DNA of 64,000 nucleotides, taken from Kribbella monticola (lineage in GTDB: Bacteria > Actinomycetota > Actinomycetes > Propionibacteriales > Kribbellaceae). The notes under the pieces were generated by a model that was given only the letters and a program-made list of their open reading frames with translations, did not search any database and had not been told where the DNA came from. The translations under genes were made by a program, and so were the position numbers. The DNA lies in assembly GCF_003261635.1 (NCBI RefSeq), contig NZ_QFXK01000035.1:496001-560000 (forward strand), written 5' to 3'. Shown one piece after another: positions 47,587-56,551 of the stretch. How positions within the stretch are numbered: the stretch's first letter is position 1; each line of letters starts with the position of its first letter.

Positions 47587-49707
47587 GTGTCGAACATCAA
47601 GGTGCTGCAGCTGCGCTCGGCGGGCGTGAGTCTCGTGCTCGACTGCTCCGGTCCCGGTCTGCCGTCCGTGCTGCACTGGGGCGCGGATCTCGGTGAGCTC
47701 AGCGATGCTGCTCTGGTTGATCTCAGGCGTGGCGCGGGTGCGGTCCAGGTCGGCAACGGCCTCGACGACAACCAGCCGGTCGCGATCGTCCCGGAGTATT
47801 CCTCGGGCTGGTTCGGGCTGCCCGGGCTCAACGGTCACCGCGACGGCCAGGACTTCTCCGCGTCGTTCCAGCTCAGCGAAGTGGCCCAGGCCGGCGACAC
47901 GGTCCAGGTCGCCGCGAGCGACGCGCAGGCTGGGCTCGGACTCGCGCTGGTGATCGAGCTGACCGACTCGGGGCTCGTCCGAACCAAGGCCGAACTGACG
48001 AACACGGGCGATTCGCCGTACACGGTGGACGGCCTGGTACTGGCCCTGCCGGTACCGACCGAGGCGACCGAGCTGCTCGACCTGACCGGCCGGCACATCG
48101 GTGAGCGGCACCCGCAGCGGAGCACGTTCACCCAGGGCCTGCACGTCCGCGACAACCGCCGCGGCCGCACCGGCGCCGACGCCACACTGCTCCTGTACGC
48201 CGGTACGCCCGGCTTCGACTTCGGCACCGGCGAGATCTGGGGCGTCCACACCGCCTGGAGCGGCAACCACCGCTCGTACGCCGAACGCGGGATGAGCGGG
48301 TTCGCCGTCATCGGCGGTGGCGAGCTGTTGCTTCCCGGCGAGGGCCGCCTCGAATCGGGCGGCAGCTACGCGACCCCGTGGATCTACGGCTCGTACGGAG
48401 TGGGCCTCGACCAGGTGTCGACCCGCTTCCACGAGTACCTGCGGGCCCGGCCGACGCACCCGTCGACCGCGCGGCCCGTCGTACTGAACACCTGGGAGGC
48501 CGTGTACTTCGACCTCGACCTGGACAAGCTGAAGTCGCTCGCGGACGCGGCGGCCGAGGTCGGCGCCGAGCGGTTCGTCCTCGACGACGGCTGGTTCCGC
48601 GGCCGCCGCGACGACCATGCCGGGCTGGGCGACTGGTACGTCGACGAGGGGATCTGGCCGAAGGGGCTGCACCCGCTGGTCGACCACGTCACCGGGCTCG
48701 GCCTGCAGTTCGGTCTCTGGGTGGAACCGGAGATGGTGAACCCCGACTCCGACCTGGCCCGCGAGCACCCCGAATGGATCCTTGCCGCCGGCAACCGGAT
48801 GCCGCCGACCGCGCGGCACCAGCAGGGACTGAACCTCGGCATTCAGGGCGCCTACGACTACCTGCTCGAGCGGCTCGACAGCCTGCTGAACGAGTACGAC
48901 ATCAGCTACCTGAAGTGGGACCACAACCGCGATTTCGTTGACGGCGGCAACCAGTTGACCGGGACGGCCGGCATCCACGAGCAGACGCTCGCGGTGTACC
49001 GGTTGCTCGACGAGCTGAAGCGGCGGCACCCGGGTCTGGAGATCGAGTCCTGCTCGTCCGGCGGTGCGCGCGTCGACCTCGCCATCCTGGAACGGACCGA
49101 CCGGGTCTGGGGCAGTGACAGCAACGACGCCCTGGAGCGGCAGAAGATCCAGCGGTACACGCAGTTGCTGCTGCCGCCGGAGCTGATCGGCTGCCACGTC
49201 GGCCCGCCGAAGGCACACACCACCGGCCGGACCCAGAGTCTCGCGTTCCGCGCTGCCACCGCGATCTTCGGACACTTCGGAATCGAGTGGGACATCAGCA
49301 CGGCGTCGGCCGGGGAGCGCGCGGAACTGGCGGGCTGGGTCGCGCTGCACAAGGAACTCCGGCCGCTGCTGCACACCGGCCGCGTGGTCCGTGCCGATCG
49401 TGGCTCGGACGACTTCCTGCTGCACGGGGTGGTCGCGCAGGACGGGTCGCGCGCGGTGTACTCCGCCGTACAGCTGGCTCAGTCGATCACTTCCGAGGTG
49501 GGCCGGGTGCGGTTGCCGGGGCTGGCCAAGGACCGGGTCTACCGGGTCGGGAAGCTGGCCACGCCTGGTGCGGAGCCGCGAAACAGTGCGCCTTGGTGGA
49601 CCGACGGCGTGGAGCTGAACGGCGCCGCGCTCGCGGCCGTCGGCGTACAGATACCGGCCCAGTGGCCGGAAAGCGCGGTACTGCTGGAAGTTCTGGCCAT
49701 CGACTAG
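47587..49707 (+). CDS. GH36 family alpha-galactosidase
   Basis: A 706-residue cytosolic glycosidase that removes terminal alpha-galactose from oligosaccharides such as raffinose or melibiose. An N-terminal beta-supersandwich (about 1-290) is followed by a catalytic barrel: LDDGWFRGRRDD near 332, nucleophile Asp445 in YLKWDHNRDF, and acid/base Asp511 in WGSDSNDALER. A beta-rich C-terminal domain closes it. There is no signal peptide, so the substrate must be imported, fitting the ABC importer encoded next (13 bp to the next start). The start is a GTG at 47587. It is probably induced by galactosides through the palindrome in its promoter. Confidence 0.95.
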   Translation: MSNIKVLQLRSAGVSLVLDCSGPGLPSVLHWGADLGELSDAALVDLRRGAGAVQVGNGLDDNQPVAIVPEYSSGWFGLPGLNGHRDGQDFSASFQLSEVAQAGDTVQVAASDAQAGLGLALVIELTDSGLVRTKAELTNTGDSPYTVDGLVLALPVPTEATELLDLTGRHIGERHPQRSTFTQGLHVRDNRRGRTGADATLLLYAGTPGFDFGTGEIWGVHTAWSGNHRSYAERGMSGFAVIGGGELLLPGEGRLESGGSYATPWIYGSYGVGLDQVSTRFHEYLRARPTHPSTARPVVLNTWEAVYFDLDLDKLKSLADAAAEVGAERFVLDDGWFRGRRDDHAGLGDWYVDEGIWPKGLHPLVDHVTGLGLQFGLWVEPEMVNPDSDLAREHPEWILAAGNRMPPTARHQQGLNLGIQGAYDYLLERLDSLLNEYDISYLKWDHNRDFVDGGNQLTGTAGIHEQTLAVYRLLDELKRRHPGLEIESCSSGGARVDLAILERTDRVWGSDSNDALERQKIQRYTQLLLPPELIGCHVGPPKAHTTGRTQSLAFRAATAIFGHFGIEWDISTASAGERAELAGWVALHKELRPLLHTGRVVRADRGSDDFLLHGVVAQDGSRAVYSAVQLAQSITSEVGRVRLPGLAKDRVYRVGKLATPGAEPRNSAPWWTDGVELNGAALAAVGVQIPAQWPESAVLLEVLAID

Positions 49708-49720
49708 AAGGAGATCGCCC

Positions 49721-50623
49721 GTGACCGTGACGACGAGTCCCCCTCGAAAACGACGAAGTCTCGGGGATCTGAAGGTCGCGATGATCTTCCTCGCTCCTGC
49801 CACGCTGGGATTCGTGGTGTTCTACATCTGGCCCACGCTCCGCGGCGCGTACCTGAGCTTCACCGAGTACAGCCTGCTGTCGGCGCCGAAGTTCACCGGG
49901 CTGGACAACTACGACCGGATGGTGCACGACAGCTTCTTCTGGAACGCGCTCGGAGTCACGGTCGAGTACGTGGTGATCAACATCGGCCTGCAGACCGTGC
50001 TCGCGGTCGGCATCGCGATGCTGATGTACCGGCTGACCAAGTCGATCACGGTCCGCGCGGTGGTGCTGTTGCCGTACCTGGTGGCCAACGTCGTGGTCGC
50101 ACTGGTCTGGTACTGGATGCTCGACTACCAGGTCGGCATCGTGAACCAGGCGCTGAGCTGGGTCGGGATCGACCCGGTCGCCTTCTTCGGCGACTCGCAC
50201 TGGGCGATCCCGACCGTTGCCTTGATCAACGTCTGGCGGCACATGGGCTACACGGCGCTCCTGGTGTTCGCCGGCCTGCAGACCATTCCTTCCTATGTGT
50301 ACGAGGCTGCCGAGGTGGACGGCTCGACCGAGCTGAAGACGTTCTGGCGGATCACCCTGCCGCTGCTGCGGCCCGTACTCGTGATGGTCCTGGTGGTCAC
50401 CATGATCGGGTCGTTCCAGATCTTCGACACCGTCGCGGTGACCACCCAGGGCGGTCCGATCAACGCCACCCGGGTCATCTACTACTACATCTACGAGCGA
50501 GCCTTCACCCGCTTCGACTTCGGCTACGCCTCGGCGATGGCGCTGGTGCTGTTCGCCATCCTCGCCCTCATCTCCCTGCTGCAACTGCGGTTGCTGCGGG
50601 CGAAGGAGAGTGATCTGGCATGA
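49721..50623 (+). CDS. Sugar ABC transporter permease, MalF-like
   Basis: A 300-residue membrane permease with six helices and the EAA loop YEAAEVDGSTELKTFWRITLPLL. It starts 13 bp after the alpha-galactosidase stop (AAGGAG site) and overlaps the MalG-like gene by four bases. It likely imports an alpha-galactoside. No ATPase is encoded in the operon. Confidence 0.94.
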   Translation: MTVTTSPPRKRRSLGDLKVAMIFLAPATLGFVVFYIWPTLRGAYLSFTEYSLLSAPKFTGLDNYDRMVHDSFFWNALGVTVEYVVINIGLQTVLAVGIAMLMYRLTKSITVRAVVLLPYLVANVVVALVWYWMLDYQVGIVNQALSWVGIDPVAFFGDSHWAIPTVALINVWRHMGYTALLVFAGLQTIPSYVYEAAEVDGSTELKTFWRITLPLLRPVLVMVLVVTMIGSFQIFDTVAVTTQGGPINATRVIYYYIYERAFTRFDFGYASAMALVLFAILALISLLQLRLLRAKESDLA

Positions 50624-51504
50624 GGCGCTCGGAGCTGAACCTGGGCCGCATCGTCGCCTGGGCGCTGTTGATCGTGCTGATGGTCCTGACCCTGTTCCCC
50701 TTCTACTGGATGCTTCGTACTGCGTTCTCGGACAACACCCAGTTGCCCGGGCACCCTAGTTCGCTGCTCCCGGTGGAATCGACCCTCGGTGCTTTCAAGC
50801 GCGTCCTGGGTTTGTCGTCGGTCGCCGAGGCGCAGGCCCAGGGTGGGTCCGGTGCAGCGGTGAACTTCTGGCTCTACCTGCGCAACTCGCTGATCGTGTC
50901 GACCGTCACCACGGTCTGCCAGGTGTTCTTCAGCGCGATGGCGGCGTACGCGTTCGCCCGGTTGCGCTGGCCCGGCCGCGACAAGGTGTTCGCGCTGTTC
51001 CTGGCCGCCTTGATGGTGCCGCCGATCTTCACCACGTTGCCGAACTTCGCGCTGATCAAGAACCTCGGGCTGCTGAACAGCTTCGCCGGCATCATCCTGC
51101 CCGGTGCTTTCATGACCCCGTTCGCGATCTTCTTCCTGCGCCAGTTCTTCCTCGGCATCAACCGGGAACTGGAGGAGGCGGCGATGATCGACGGCGCCGG
51201 CCACCGGCGGATCTTCTTCGGCCTCATCATCCCGATGAGCGCCGCGCCGATCACCACGCTGGCGATCCTCACCTACATCAACTCGTGGAACGACTACTTC
51301 TGGCCCTTGCTGGTCGGACAGCAGGAGAACGTCCGGGTGCTCACGGTCGCGCTCGGCGTCTTCCGGTCGCAGACGCCACAGGGTGGACCGGACTGGGCCG
51401 GGCTGATGGCGGCGACGCTGATCGCGGCACTGCCGATGATCATCTTGTTCGTCGCGTTCGCCCGCCGGATCACCAACTCCATCGGCTTCTCCGGGATCAA
51501 GTGA
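50620..51504 (+). CDS. Sugar ABC transporter permease, MalG-like
   Basis: A 294-residue permease with six helices. The EAA loop is ELEEAAMIDGAGHRRIFFGLIIPMS. It overlaps the MalF-like partner by four bases (ATGA). A Gln/Gly-rich periplasmic stretch (about 65-85) is a minor length variation. It acts with the binding protein encoded next. Confidence 0.94.
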   Translation: MRRSELNLGRIVAWALLIVLMVLTLFPFYWMLRTAFSDNTQLPGHPSSLLPVESTLGAFKRVLGLSSVAEAQAQGGSGAAVNFWLYLRNSLIVSTVTTVCQVFFSAMAAYAFARLRWPGRDKVFALFLAALMVPPIFTTLPNFALIKNLGLLNSFAGIILPGAFMTPFAIFFLRQFFLGINRELEEAAMIDGAGHRRIFFGLIIPMSAAPITTLAILTYINSWNDYFWPLLVGQQENVRVLTVALGVFRSQTPQGGPDWAGLMAATLIAALPMIILFVAFARRITNSIGFSGIK

Positions 51505-51512
51505 GGCTTGCG

Positions 51513-52868
51513 ATGACTGTCTCGAGACGCACAGTGCTGAAGGCCGGAATCGCCGGGCTGGCCGCCTCGGCTGTTGCCGGCTGCAACAACGGAGCGGCCG
51601 ACCGTGGTGCCGGCGAGGTGATCTACTGGCTCTGGGATTCCGCCCAGCTGCCGATGTACACCGAGTGCGCGAAGGTGTTCCAGCAGCAGAACCCGCAGTA
51701 CCGGGTCAGGATCGAGCAGTACGGCTGGAACGACTACTGGAACAAGCTCGTCACCGGCTTCATCTCCGGTACGGCGCCCGACGTGTTCACCTCGCACTCG
51801 TCGCGGTACCCGCTGTTCGCGGACAAGGGCCAGGTGCTGCCGATCGACGACTTCGTCGCTGCCGACAAAGTCGATCTGAGCATCTACCAGAAAGGGCTGG
51901 CCGATCGCTGGGTCGGTGCCGACGGCAAGCGGTACGGCTTGCCGAAGGACTGGGACACCGAGGTCTACTTCTACAACAGCGCGCTCACCGACGCGGCCGG
52001 GATCTCCGCCGAGCAGCTGAACTCGATGACCTGGAACCCGTCCGACGGCGGCACCTTCGAGCAGATCGTCGCCCGCCTGACCGTGGACGCCAAGGGCCGC
52101 CGCGGCGACCAGCCCGGTTTCGACAAGAACAACGTCAAGGTCTACGGCCTGGGCTACAGCGACGCGGGCGGCGCCGACGGCCAGACCAGCTGGAGCTGGT
52201 ACGCCGCGTCCAACGGCTGGGTGTACTCCGAGGGACAGCCGTGGGGCACCAAGTTCTTCTATGGCGACCCGAAGTTCACAGAGACGATCGGGTGGTGGCG
52301 CGGCCTGATCACCAAGGGGTACATGCCGACGTACGCGCAGGCCAAGTCCGGTGTTGACATCACCACCAGCTTCGGCGCGGGCAAGTACGGGCTGACGCCG
52401 AACGGCTCCTGGATGCTCGGCACGTACGCCGGTCTGAAGGGCGTGAAGACCAAGCTCGCCCGGCTCACCCAGGGCCCGAACGGCAAGCGCATGTCGATGA
52501 TGAACGGGCTCGCGGACACCATCTGGGCTGGGACCACCCGCCGGGAAGCGTCCTGGGCCTGGGTGAAGTTCCTCGGCTCGCAGACCGCTCAAGACATCGT
52601 GGCCAAGGCAGGAGTCGTTTTCCCGGCAGTTACTGCCTCGATGCCGGCTGCCAAGGCGGCGTTCGCGAAGGCCGGCTGGGACGTCACGCCGTTCCTCGAA
52701 CCGGTCGAGGCGGGCAACGTGTTCCCGTACCCGGCGAACCCGAACGCCGCCGACGTGGCCGCGGTGATGAGCCCGGCGATGGAGTCCGTGATGTCCTTCG
52801 CCTCCGACCCGTCGTCGCTGATCAAGGCCAACAACGACGTCAACAAGATCCTCGCGGCAAACGCCTAG
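51513..52868 (+). CDS. Sugar-binding lipoprotein of ABC transporter (Tat-type)
   Basis: A 451-residue solute-binding protein. The N-terminus SRRTVLKAGIAGLAASAVAGC combines a twin-arginine motif with a lipobox, so Tat export and lipid anchoring are expected. The mature part has aromatic-rich CUT1 features (WLWDSAQLPMY, GYSDAGGADGQTSWSWYAAS). GAGG precedes the ATG at 51513; a GTG at 51501 is an alternative. It is the last gene of the alpha-galactoside operon. The stop overlaps the convergent ABC-2 gene within CTAG. Confidence 0.93.
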   Translation: MTVSRRTVLKAGIAGLAASAVAGCNNGAADRGAGEVIYWLWDSAQLPMYTECAKVFQQQNPQYRVRIEQYGWNDYWNKLVTGFISGTAPDVFTSHSSRYPLFADKGQVLPIDDFVAADKVDLSIYQKGLADRWVGADGKRYGLPKDWDTEVYFYNSALTDAAGISAEQLNSMTWNPSDGGTFEQIVARLTVDAKGRRGDQPGFDKNNVKVYGLGYSDAGGADGQTSWSWYAASNGWVYSEGQPWGTKFFYGDPKFTETIGWWRGLITKGYMPTYAQAKSGVDITTSFGAGKYGLTPNGSWMLGTYAGLKGVKTKLARLTQGPNGKRMSMMNGLADTIWAGTTRREASWAWVKFLGSQTAQDIVAKAGVVFPAVTASMPAAKAAFAKAGWDVTPFLEPVEAGNVFPYPANPNAADVAAVMSPAMESVMSFASDPSSLIKANNDVNKILAANA

Positions 52869-53644
52869 CTCGCGCTGCTGTAGCGACGACTGGCCACCTC
52901 CCAGTGCAGGATCGTGAGGGCGATGCCTGCGATCAGCAGCAGTAGACCCGTCGTCAAAGTGGTCGCGGTACCGGTCAGCGCCTTGGCCGGTACCGCGGCG
53001 ATCAGGCCGGCCGGAACGACGGTCGCCAGGACGAACTGGACGGATCTGGGGAAGTAGGTCAACGGGTACCGGCCGGCCTCCCTGACCTGTAGGGCGACCT
53101 CGTTGATGGGCTCCGCGCTCTCGAACCAGAACGCGAGGTAGACGAGGTTCGCCCAGAGCACGCTGAAACCGGCGAACCCGATCGCCGTCCAGATCGCTGC
53201 CCGGATCACCAGGCCGGCTTCGAACGGCAGGTGGGCGGCGTGGGCGCCCGCGACAGCCAGACCGAGGCCGGTGACGACCCGGCCGAGCTCGGCCGGCTCC
53301 ATCCAGCGCAGGGTGGCGAAGAGCTGGGCGTTCACCGGGCGGATCAGGATCAGGTCCAGCTCGCCTTTGCGGACGTAGCCGTCGATGCGGCGGAGATTCG
53401 GCGCGACGAAGCAATCCATCAAGCCGGTGCAGGCGCCGTAGATCCCCACCACCACGAGCGTGCGCGGACCGTTCCAGGCGACCGCGGCCGCCGACGTACC
53501 GGTGAGGATCAGCACCGGTATCAGGCCCAGGACGAGCTCGGCGATCGAAGCGACCGCGTTGATCAACGTCTGGCTGCGGAACTGCAGGTCGCGCCGGATT
53601 GCTTGCCGTAGGCAACTCCACCAGAGCCGGGCGTACCTCTTCAT
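52865..53644 (-). CDS. ABC-2 type exporter membrane subunit (DUF990-like)
   Basis: A 259-residue membrane protein with about six helices and the family-typical opening RLWWSCLRQAIRRDLQFRSQTLIN and central KGELDLILIRPVNAQLF. It is the third gene of an operon with an ATPase and a sister permease; all junctions overlap by four bases. The transported substrate is unknown; these three-gene exporters often move lipids, peptides or drugs. Confidence 0.88.
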   Translation of the reverse strand: MKRYARLWWSCLRQAIRRDLQFRSQTLINAVASIAELVLGLIPVLILTGTSAAAVAWNGPRTLVVVGIYGACTGLMDCFVAPNLRRIDGYVRKGELDLILIRPVNAQLFATLRWMEPAELGRVVTGLGLAVAGAHAAHLPFEAGLVIRAAIWTAIGFAGFSVLWANLVYLAFWFESAEPINEVALQVREAGRYPLTYFPRSVQFVLATVVPAGLIAAVPAKALTGTATTLTTGLLLLIAGIALTILHWEVASRRYSSAS

Positions 53645-54429
53645 GCGCCGGCTCCCTGGTAGCTGCGCAGGCCGAGTCGCCAGCTGACGACGGCCGTGCC
53701 CACGAAGGTCGCGAACCAGCCCACCTGCAAGGCGAAAGCCTGGCCGGAAGGGTGTCCGATCAGGACTTCGAGCGGGAACGACACCATGAAGCGGAACGGC
53801 TGGGCGTTGAGGAAGGGGATGACCGCGGCAGGGAAGAGGGCGAGGGGGATGAGTGAGCCCGACAGGATGCGGGCGAGCAGGTAACGCAACCGGTTGACGG
53901 CCGTGACGTCCTCGAACCAGAACGCCAGCGATCCGATGACGATGTCCAGCGAGAACGTCATCGCGCCGGCCATCAGCAGCGACACGGCGAACACGAGCCA
54001 ACGCAGGCCCAGCGGCGGCAACTCGACCTCGGTGCGGAAGATGATGCCGAGTACGGCGACCAGTGGTACGAGCAGGACCAGCTTCACCACCTTCTCGCCG
54101 ATGTTGTTGGCGATGCCGTTGAGGTGGGTCGAGCACGGCCGGACCAGCCAGGAACTCAACCCACCAAGGCGAATGCTGTCGGCCAGGAAGCCGGACGTCC
54201 AACTGCTGGGCAGCATCGCGACGACGCTCACCAGCACGAGGTACGTCGTGAGGAAGGTCTCCGTGACCGGCGGGGTCGACCCCTGCGCGATGGCGCCGCG
54301 CCAGACGAGCAGGGAGATCGCCGGTGCGACGATGTTGCTGAGCTGCAGCATGGCCAGCCACCAGCGGTAGTGGAGCATGATCGTGACCTCACGGATGACC
54401 AGTATCCGAAGTACGCGAGCGAGTCTCAT
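53641..54429 (-). CDS. ABC-2 type exporter membrane subunit
   Basis: A 262-residue membrane protein with about six helices; RLGGLSSWLVRPCSTHLNGIAN and FEDVTAVNRLRYLLARILSGSLIPL are family-like. The ATG at 54429 overlaps the ATPase stop by four bases. It likely forms a heterodimer with the next permease. Confidence 0.88.
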   Translation of the reverse strand: MRLARVLRILVIREVTIMLHYRWWLAMLQLSNIVAPAISLLVWRGAIAQGSTPPVTETFLTTYLVLVSVVAMLPSSWTSGFLADSIRLGGLSSWLVRPCSTHLNGIANNIGEKVVKLVLLVPLVAVLGIIFRTEVELPPLGLRWLVFAVSLLMAGAMTFSLDIVIGSLAFWFEDVTAVNRLRYLLARILSGSLIPLALFPAAVIPFLNAQPFRFMVSFPLEVLIGHPSGQAFALQVGWFATFVGTAVVSWRLGLRSYQGAGA

Positions 54430-55250
54430 GCGTCCGCGGCCTCGGTGAACAGCTTCGACATCACCTGGTCGAGGTCGGCGTCCACGCCCGCGTCCGCGCG
54501 CGACCGCAGCGCGTCGAGGTCGCCGTCGAAGATCGTCCGGCCGTGGTTGATCACGGCCACCCGTTCGCAAAGGGCGGCGACGTCGTTCATGTCGTGGCTG
54601 GTGAGGACGATCGTCGTACCGAGGTCGCGGTTCAGCTCGGCGAGGAACGTGCGGACGCTGAGCTTGGCGACCACGTCCAGGCCGACCGTCGGCTCGTCCG
54701 CGAACAACAGTTCCGGGCCGTGCAGAAGCGCCAGGACCAGCTCGCACCGCATCCGCTGCCCCAGCGAGAGTTTCCGGACCGGGATGTTGAGGATGTCCTG
54801 CACTTGCAGACGCTCTGCTAGGTCCTTGGTGGTGTTGGCGAAGCGCGGCTTGGGGATCGCGTACATCTCGCGATGGATCAACAGCGAGTCGTACGTCGAC
54901 ACGTCCCACCAGAGCATCGACTTCTGGCCGAACACGACCGAGATCCGCGACAGGAAGTCGTAGCCGCGCTTGGCCGGCCGATGACCGAGGACCTCGAGCT
55001 CACCACTAGTCGGCCGGAGCAGACCGCACAGCATCTTGATCGTGGTCGTCTTCCCGGCGCCGTTCGGGCCGAGCAGCCCGATGATCTGGCCGCGGGGGAC
55101 GGTGAGGTGCAGCTTGTCGACCGCGGTGCGTTCGCGGCGGTCCGGGCGGAAGAGGCCTTTGACGGCGCCGGCGAGGCCGGGTTGCTGCTCGGTGTAGCGG
55201 TAGGTCTTGGTGAGAGCCTCGGTGTGGATCGCCGGCTCGTTCCTGGGCAT
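54426..55250 (-). CDS. ABC-2 type exporter ATP-binding subunit
   Basis: A 274-residue ATPase. Walker A GLLGPNGAGKTTTIK, signature LSLGQRMRCELVLALLH, Walker B ELLFADEPTVGLD and the switch His in LTSHDMNDVA are complete. The insertion GLAGAVKGLFRPDRRERTAVDKL in the N-terminal part is typical of the DUF990-linked ATPases. It is the first gene of the exporter operon. Confidence 0.95.
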   Translation of the reverse strand: MPRNEPAIHTEALTKTYRYTEQQPGLAGAVKGLFRPDRRERTAVDKLHLTVPRGQIIGLLGPNGAGKTTTIKMLCGLLRPTSGELEVLGHRPAKRGYDFLSRISVVFGQKSMLWWDVSTYDSLLIHREMYAIPKPRFANTTKDLAERLQVQDILNIPVRKLSLGQRMRCELVLALLHGPELLFADEPTVGLDVVAKLSVRTFLAELNRDLGTTIVLTSHDMNDVAALCERVAVINHGRTIFDGDLDALRSRADAGVDADLDQVMSKLFTEAADA

Positions 55251-55565
55251 GGAATCTGTCCAATCCGCGGCTCCACGCTGACTGGGGAAGTCGCCTCAGT
55301 GGATCAGCCGGAGCCTGCCGGGGTCGCGTCGGACCCGGTCAGACCCTAACCCGATAGGAGAGCGCGGCTCATCCGGTTTTCCGGGGTCCGACCCTGGGTC
55401 GCCCCTGGTACGGCGTACCTCAGCGGGAGTACGTCGTACTGCGTCCTGGGGTGCAGGGTGCGTCGGGTGGAGTAGGTCAGGTGTAGCCGCCGAGGCGACG
55501 CGGTTCGGGGTGCCGGCGCGACACGATCGGTGCAGTTGAAAACCAGCGAGCATCGAGGAGTTGTC
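55251..55565. other. Divergent intergenic region with GTAC palindromes
   Basis: About 315 bases without a supported gene. It contains two exact palindromes, GGTACGGCGTACC (55407-55419) and AGTACGTCGTACT (55428-55440), side by side, and a GAGGAG site before the ATG at 55566. Promoter elements are not clear. Confidence 0.45.
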
Positions 55566-56144
55566 ATGAGTGGGACCGAAGGGCCGATGCGGATCGGCGA
55601 TCAGGAGCGCGAGGCCGCGGTGGCGCGGCTCGGCGCGCACTACGAGGCGGGCCGGCTCAGCGCCGAGGAGCACCAGGAGCGCGTCGGCGAGGCCCTGCAA
55701 GCGAAGACCGACGCCGACCTCGCGGCACTGTTCACAGACCTGCCGGGGGAGGGGTACGCCGGTACGCCGGGTGCAGGTGGGCCGGGTGACGAGCAGGGCT
55801 GGGCCGGGCCGTGGGGGTGGGCTCGTCCGCCGTGGACTGCGCCTTCGGAGCACGCCGGAGCGGCCGGGGCTGGGCCGGGATGGGCCGGGGCTGATGGGCC
55901 CGGGCGTGCGGCGTATGCGGGTGGGCCGGGTGCTCGCGGTCCTTGGGGTGGCGGGCGCGCGGCGTACGGGCCGGGGTTCTTGGGGCGGGTGCCGTTGCCG
56001 GTGCTGCTCGCGTTGGCGGTGTTCGGCGTACTCGCTTCGATCGGTTGTGTGGTGGGCGGAGGGCATCCGCCGTTCCTGCCGTTGCTGTTGGTTGCCGCGG
56101 GCATCTTCATCGTGAAGCGGCGTAGGCAGGAGCGGCGGGCATGA
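55566..56144 (+). CDS. DUF1707 membrane protein with Gly/Pro/Trp-rich linker
   Basis: A 192-residue protein. DUF1707 spans residues about 8-60 (MRIGDQEREAAVARLGAHYEAGRLSAEEHQERV). A low-complexity Gly/Pro/Ala/Trp linker (about 65-140) and two closely spaced membrane helices (about 148-180) follow, with a basic tail (KRRRQERR). GAGGAG precedes the ATG. It overlaps the next gene by four bases. The role is unknown. Confidence 0.85.
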   Translation: MSGTEGPMRIGDQEREAAVARLGAHYEAGRLSAEEHQERVGEALQAKTDADLAALFTDLPGEGYAGTPGAGGPGDEQGWAGPWGWARPPWTAPSEHAGAAGAGPGWAGADGPGRAAYAGGPGARGPWGGGRAAYGPGFLGRVPLPVLLALAVFGVLASIGCVVGGGHPPFLPLLLVAAGIFIVKRRRQERRA

Positions 56145-56551
56145 GGGCGGCGTACCGGCTCGTCGCGATCCTGATCGCGATCGCGGTCGCACTGCAGGTC
56201 GCGTCGATCGCGCTGTCCGGCTTCACGATCGCCAAGGACGCCGACGACGGGACGACGATCGGATCCGACTACAGCAACTTCGGCGAGAGCTACCACAGCA
56301 TCGCCGGGACGGTGATCGGGCTGCTGGCGTTGGTGTTGCTGATCTTGTCGTTCCTGACCGATGTGCCGCGGGGACGGGTACTGGCGGGGATCATCGTCGG
56401 GCTGGTGGTGCTGCAGTTCCTGCTCGCGGTGGTGTCGTTCGGCCTCCCTGCGCTTGGTGTCCTGCACGGCCTCAACGGGCTGGCGATCGCCGGAATCGCC
56501 GGAGCCGCTTCGAGTCGAGCTACGTCCCCGACCCCTGCACCCAGTGTCTGA
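56141..56551 (+). CDS. Four-helix membrane protein of unknown function
   Basis: A 136-residue protein with hydrophobic segments at about 5-27, 54-72, 80-99 and 102-120 and one polar loop (KDADDGTTIGSDYSNFGESYHS). It overlaps the gene before by four bases and the multicopper oxidase start by eight bases, so the three genes are translationally coupled. The family is not recognised, but its coupling to a copper oxidase is suggestive of a membrane or redox partner. Confidence 0.78.
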   Translation: MRAAYRLVAILIAIAVALQVASIALSGFTIAKDADDGTTIGSDYSNFGESYHSIAGTVIGLLALVLLILSFLTDVPRGRVLAGIIVGLVVLQFLLAVVSFGLPALGVLHGLNGLAIAGIAGAASSRATSPTPAPSV

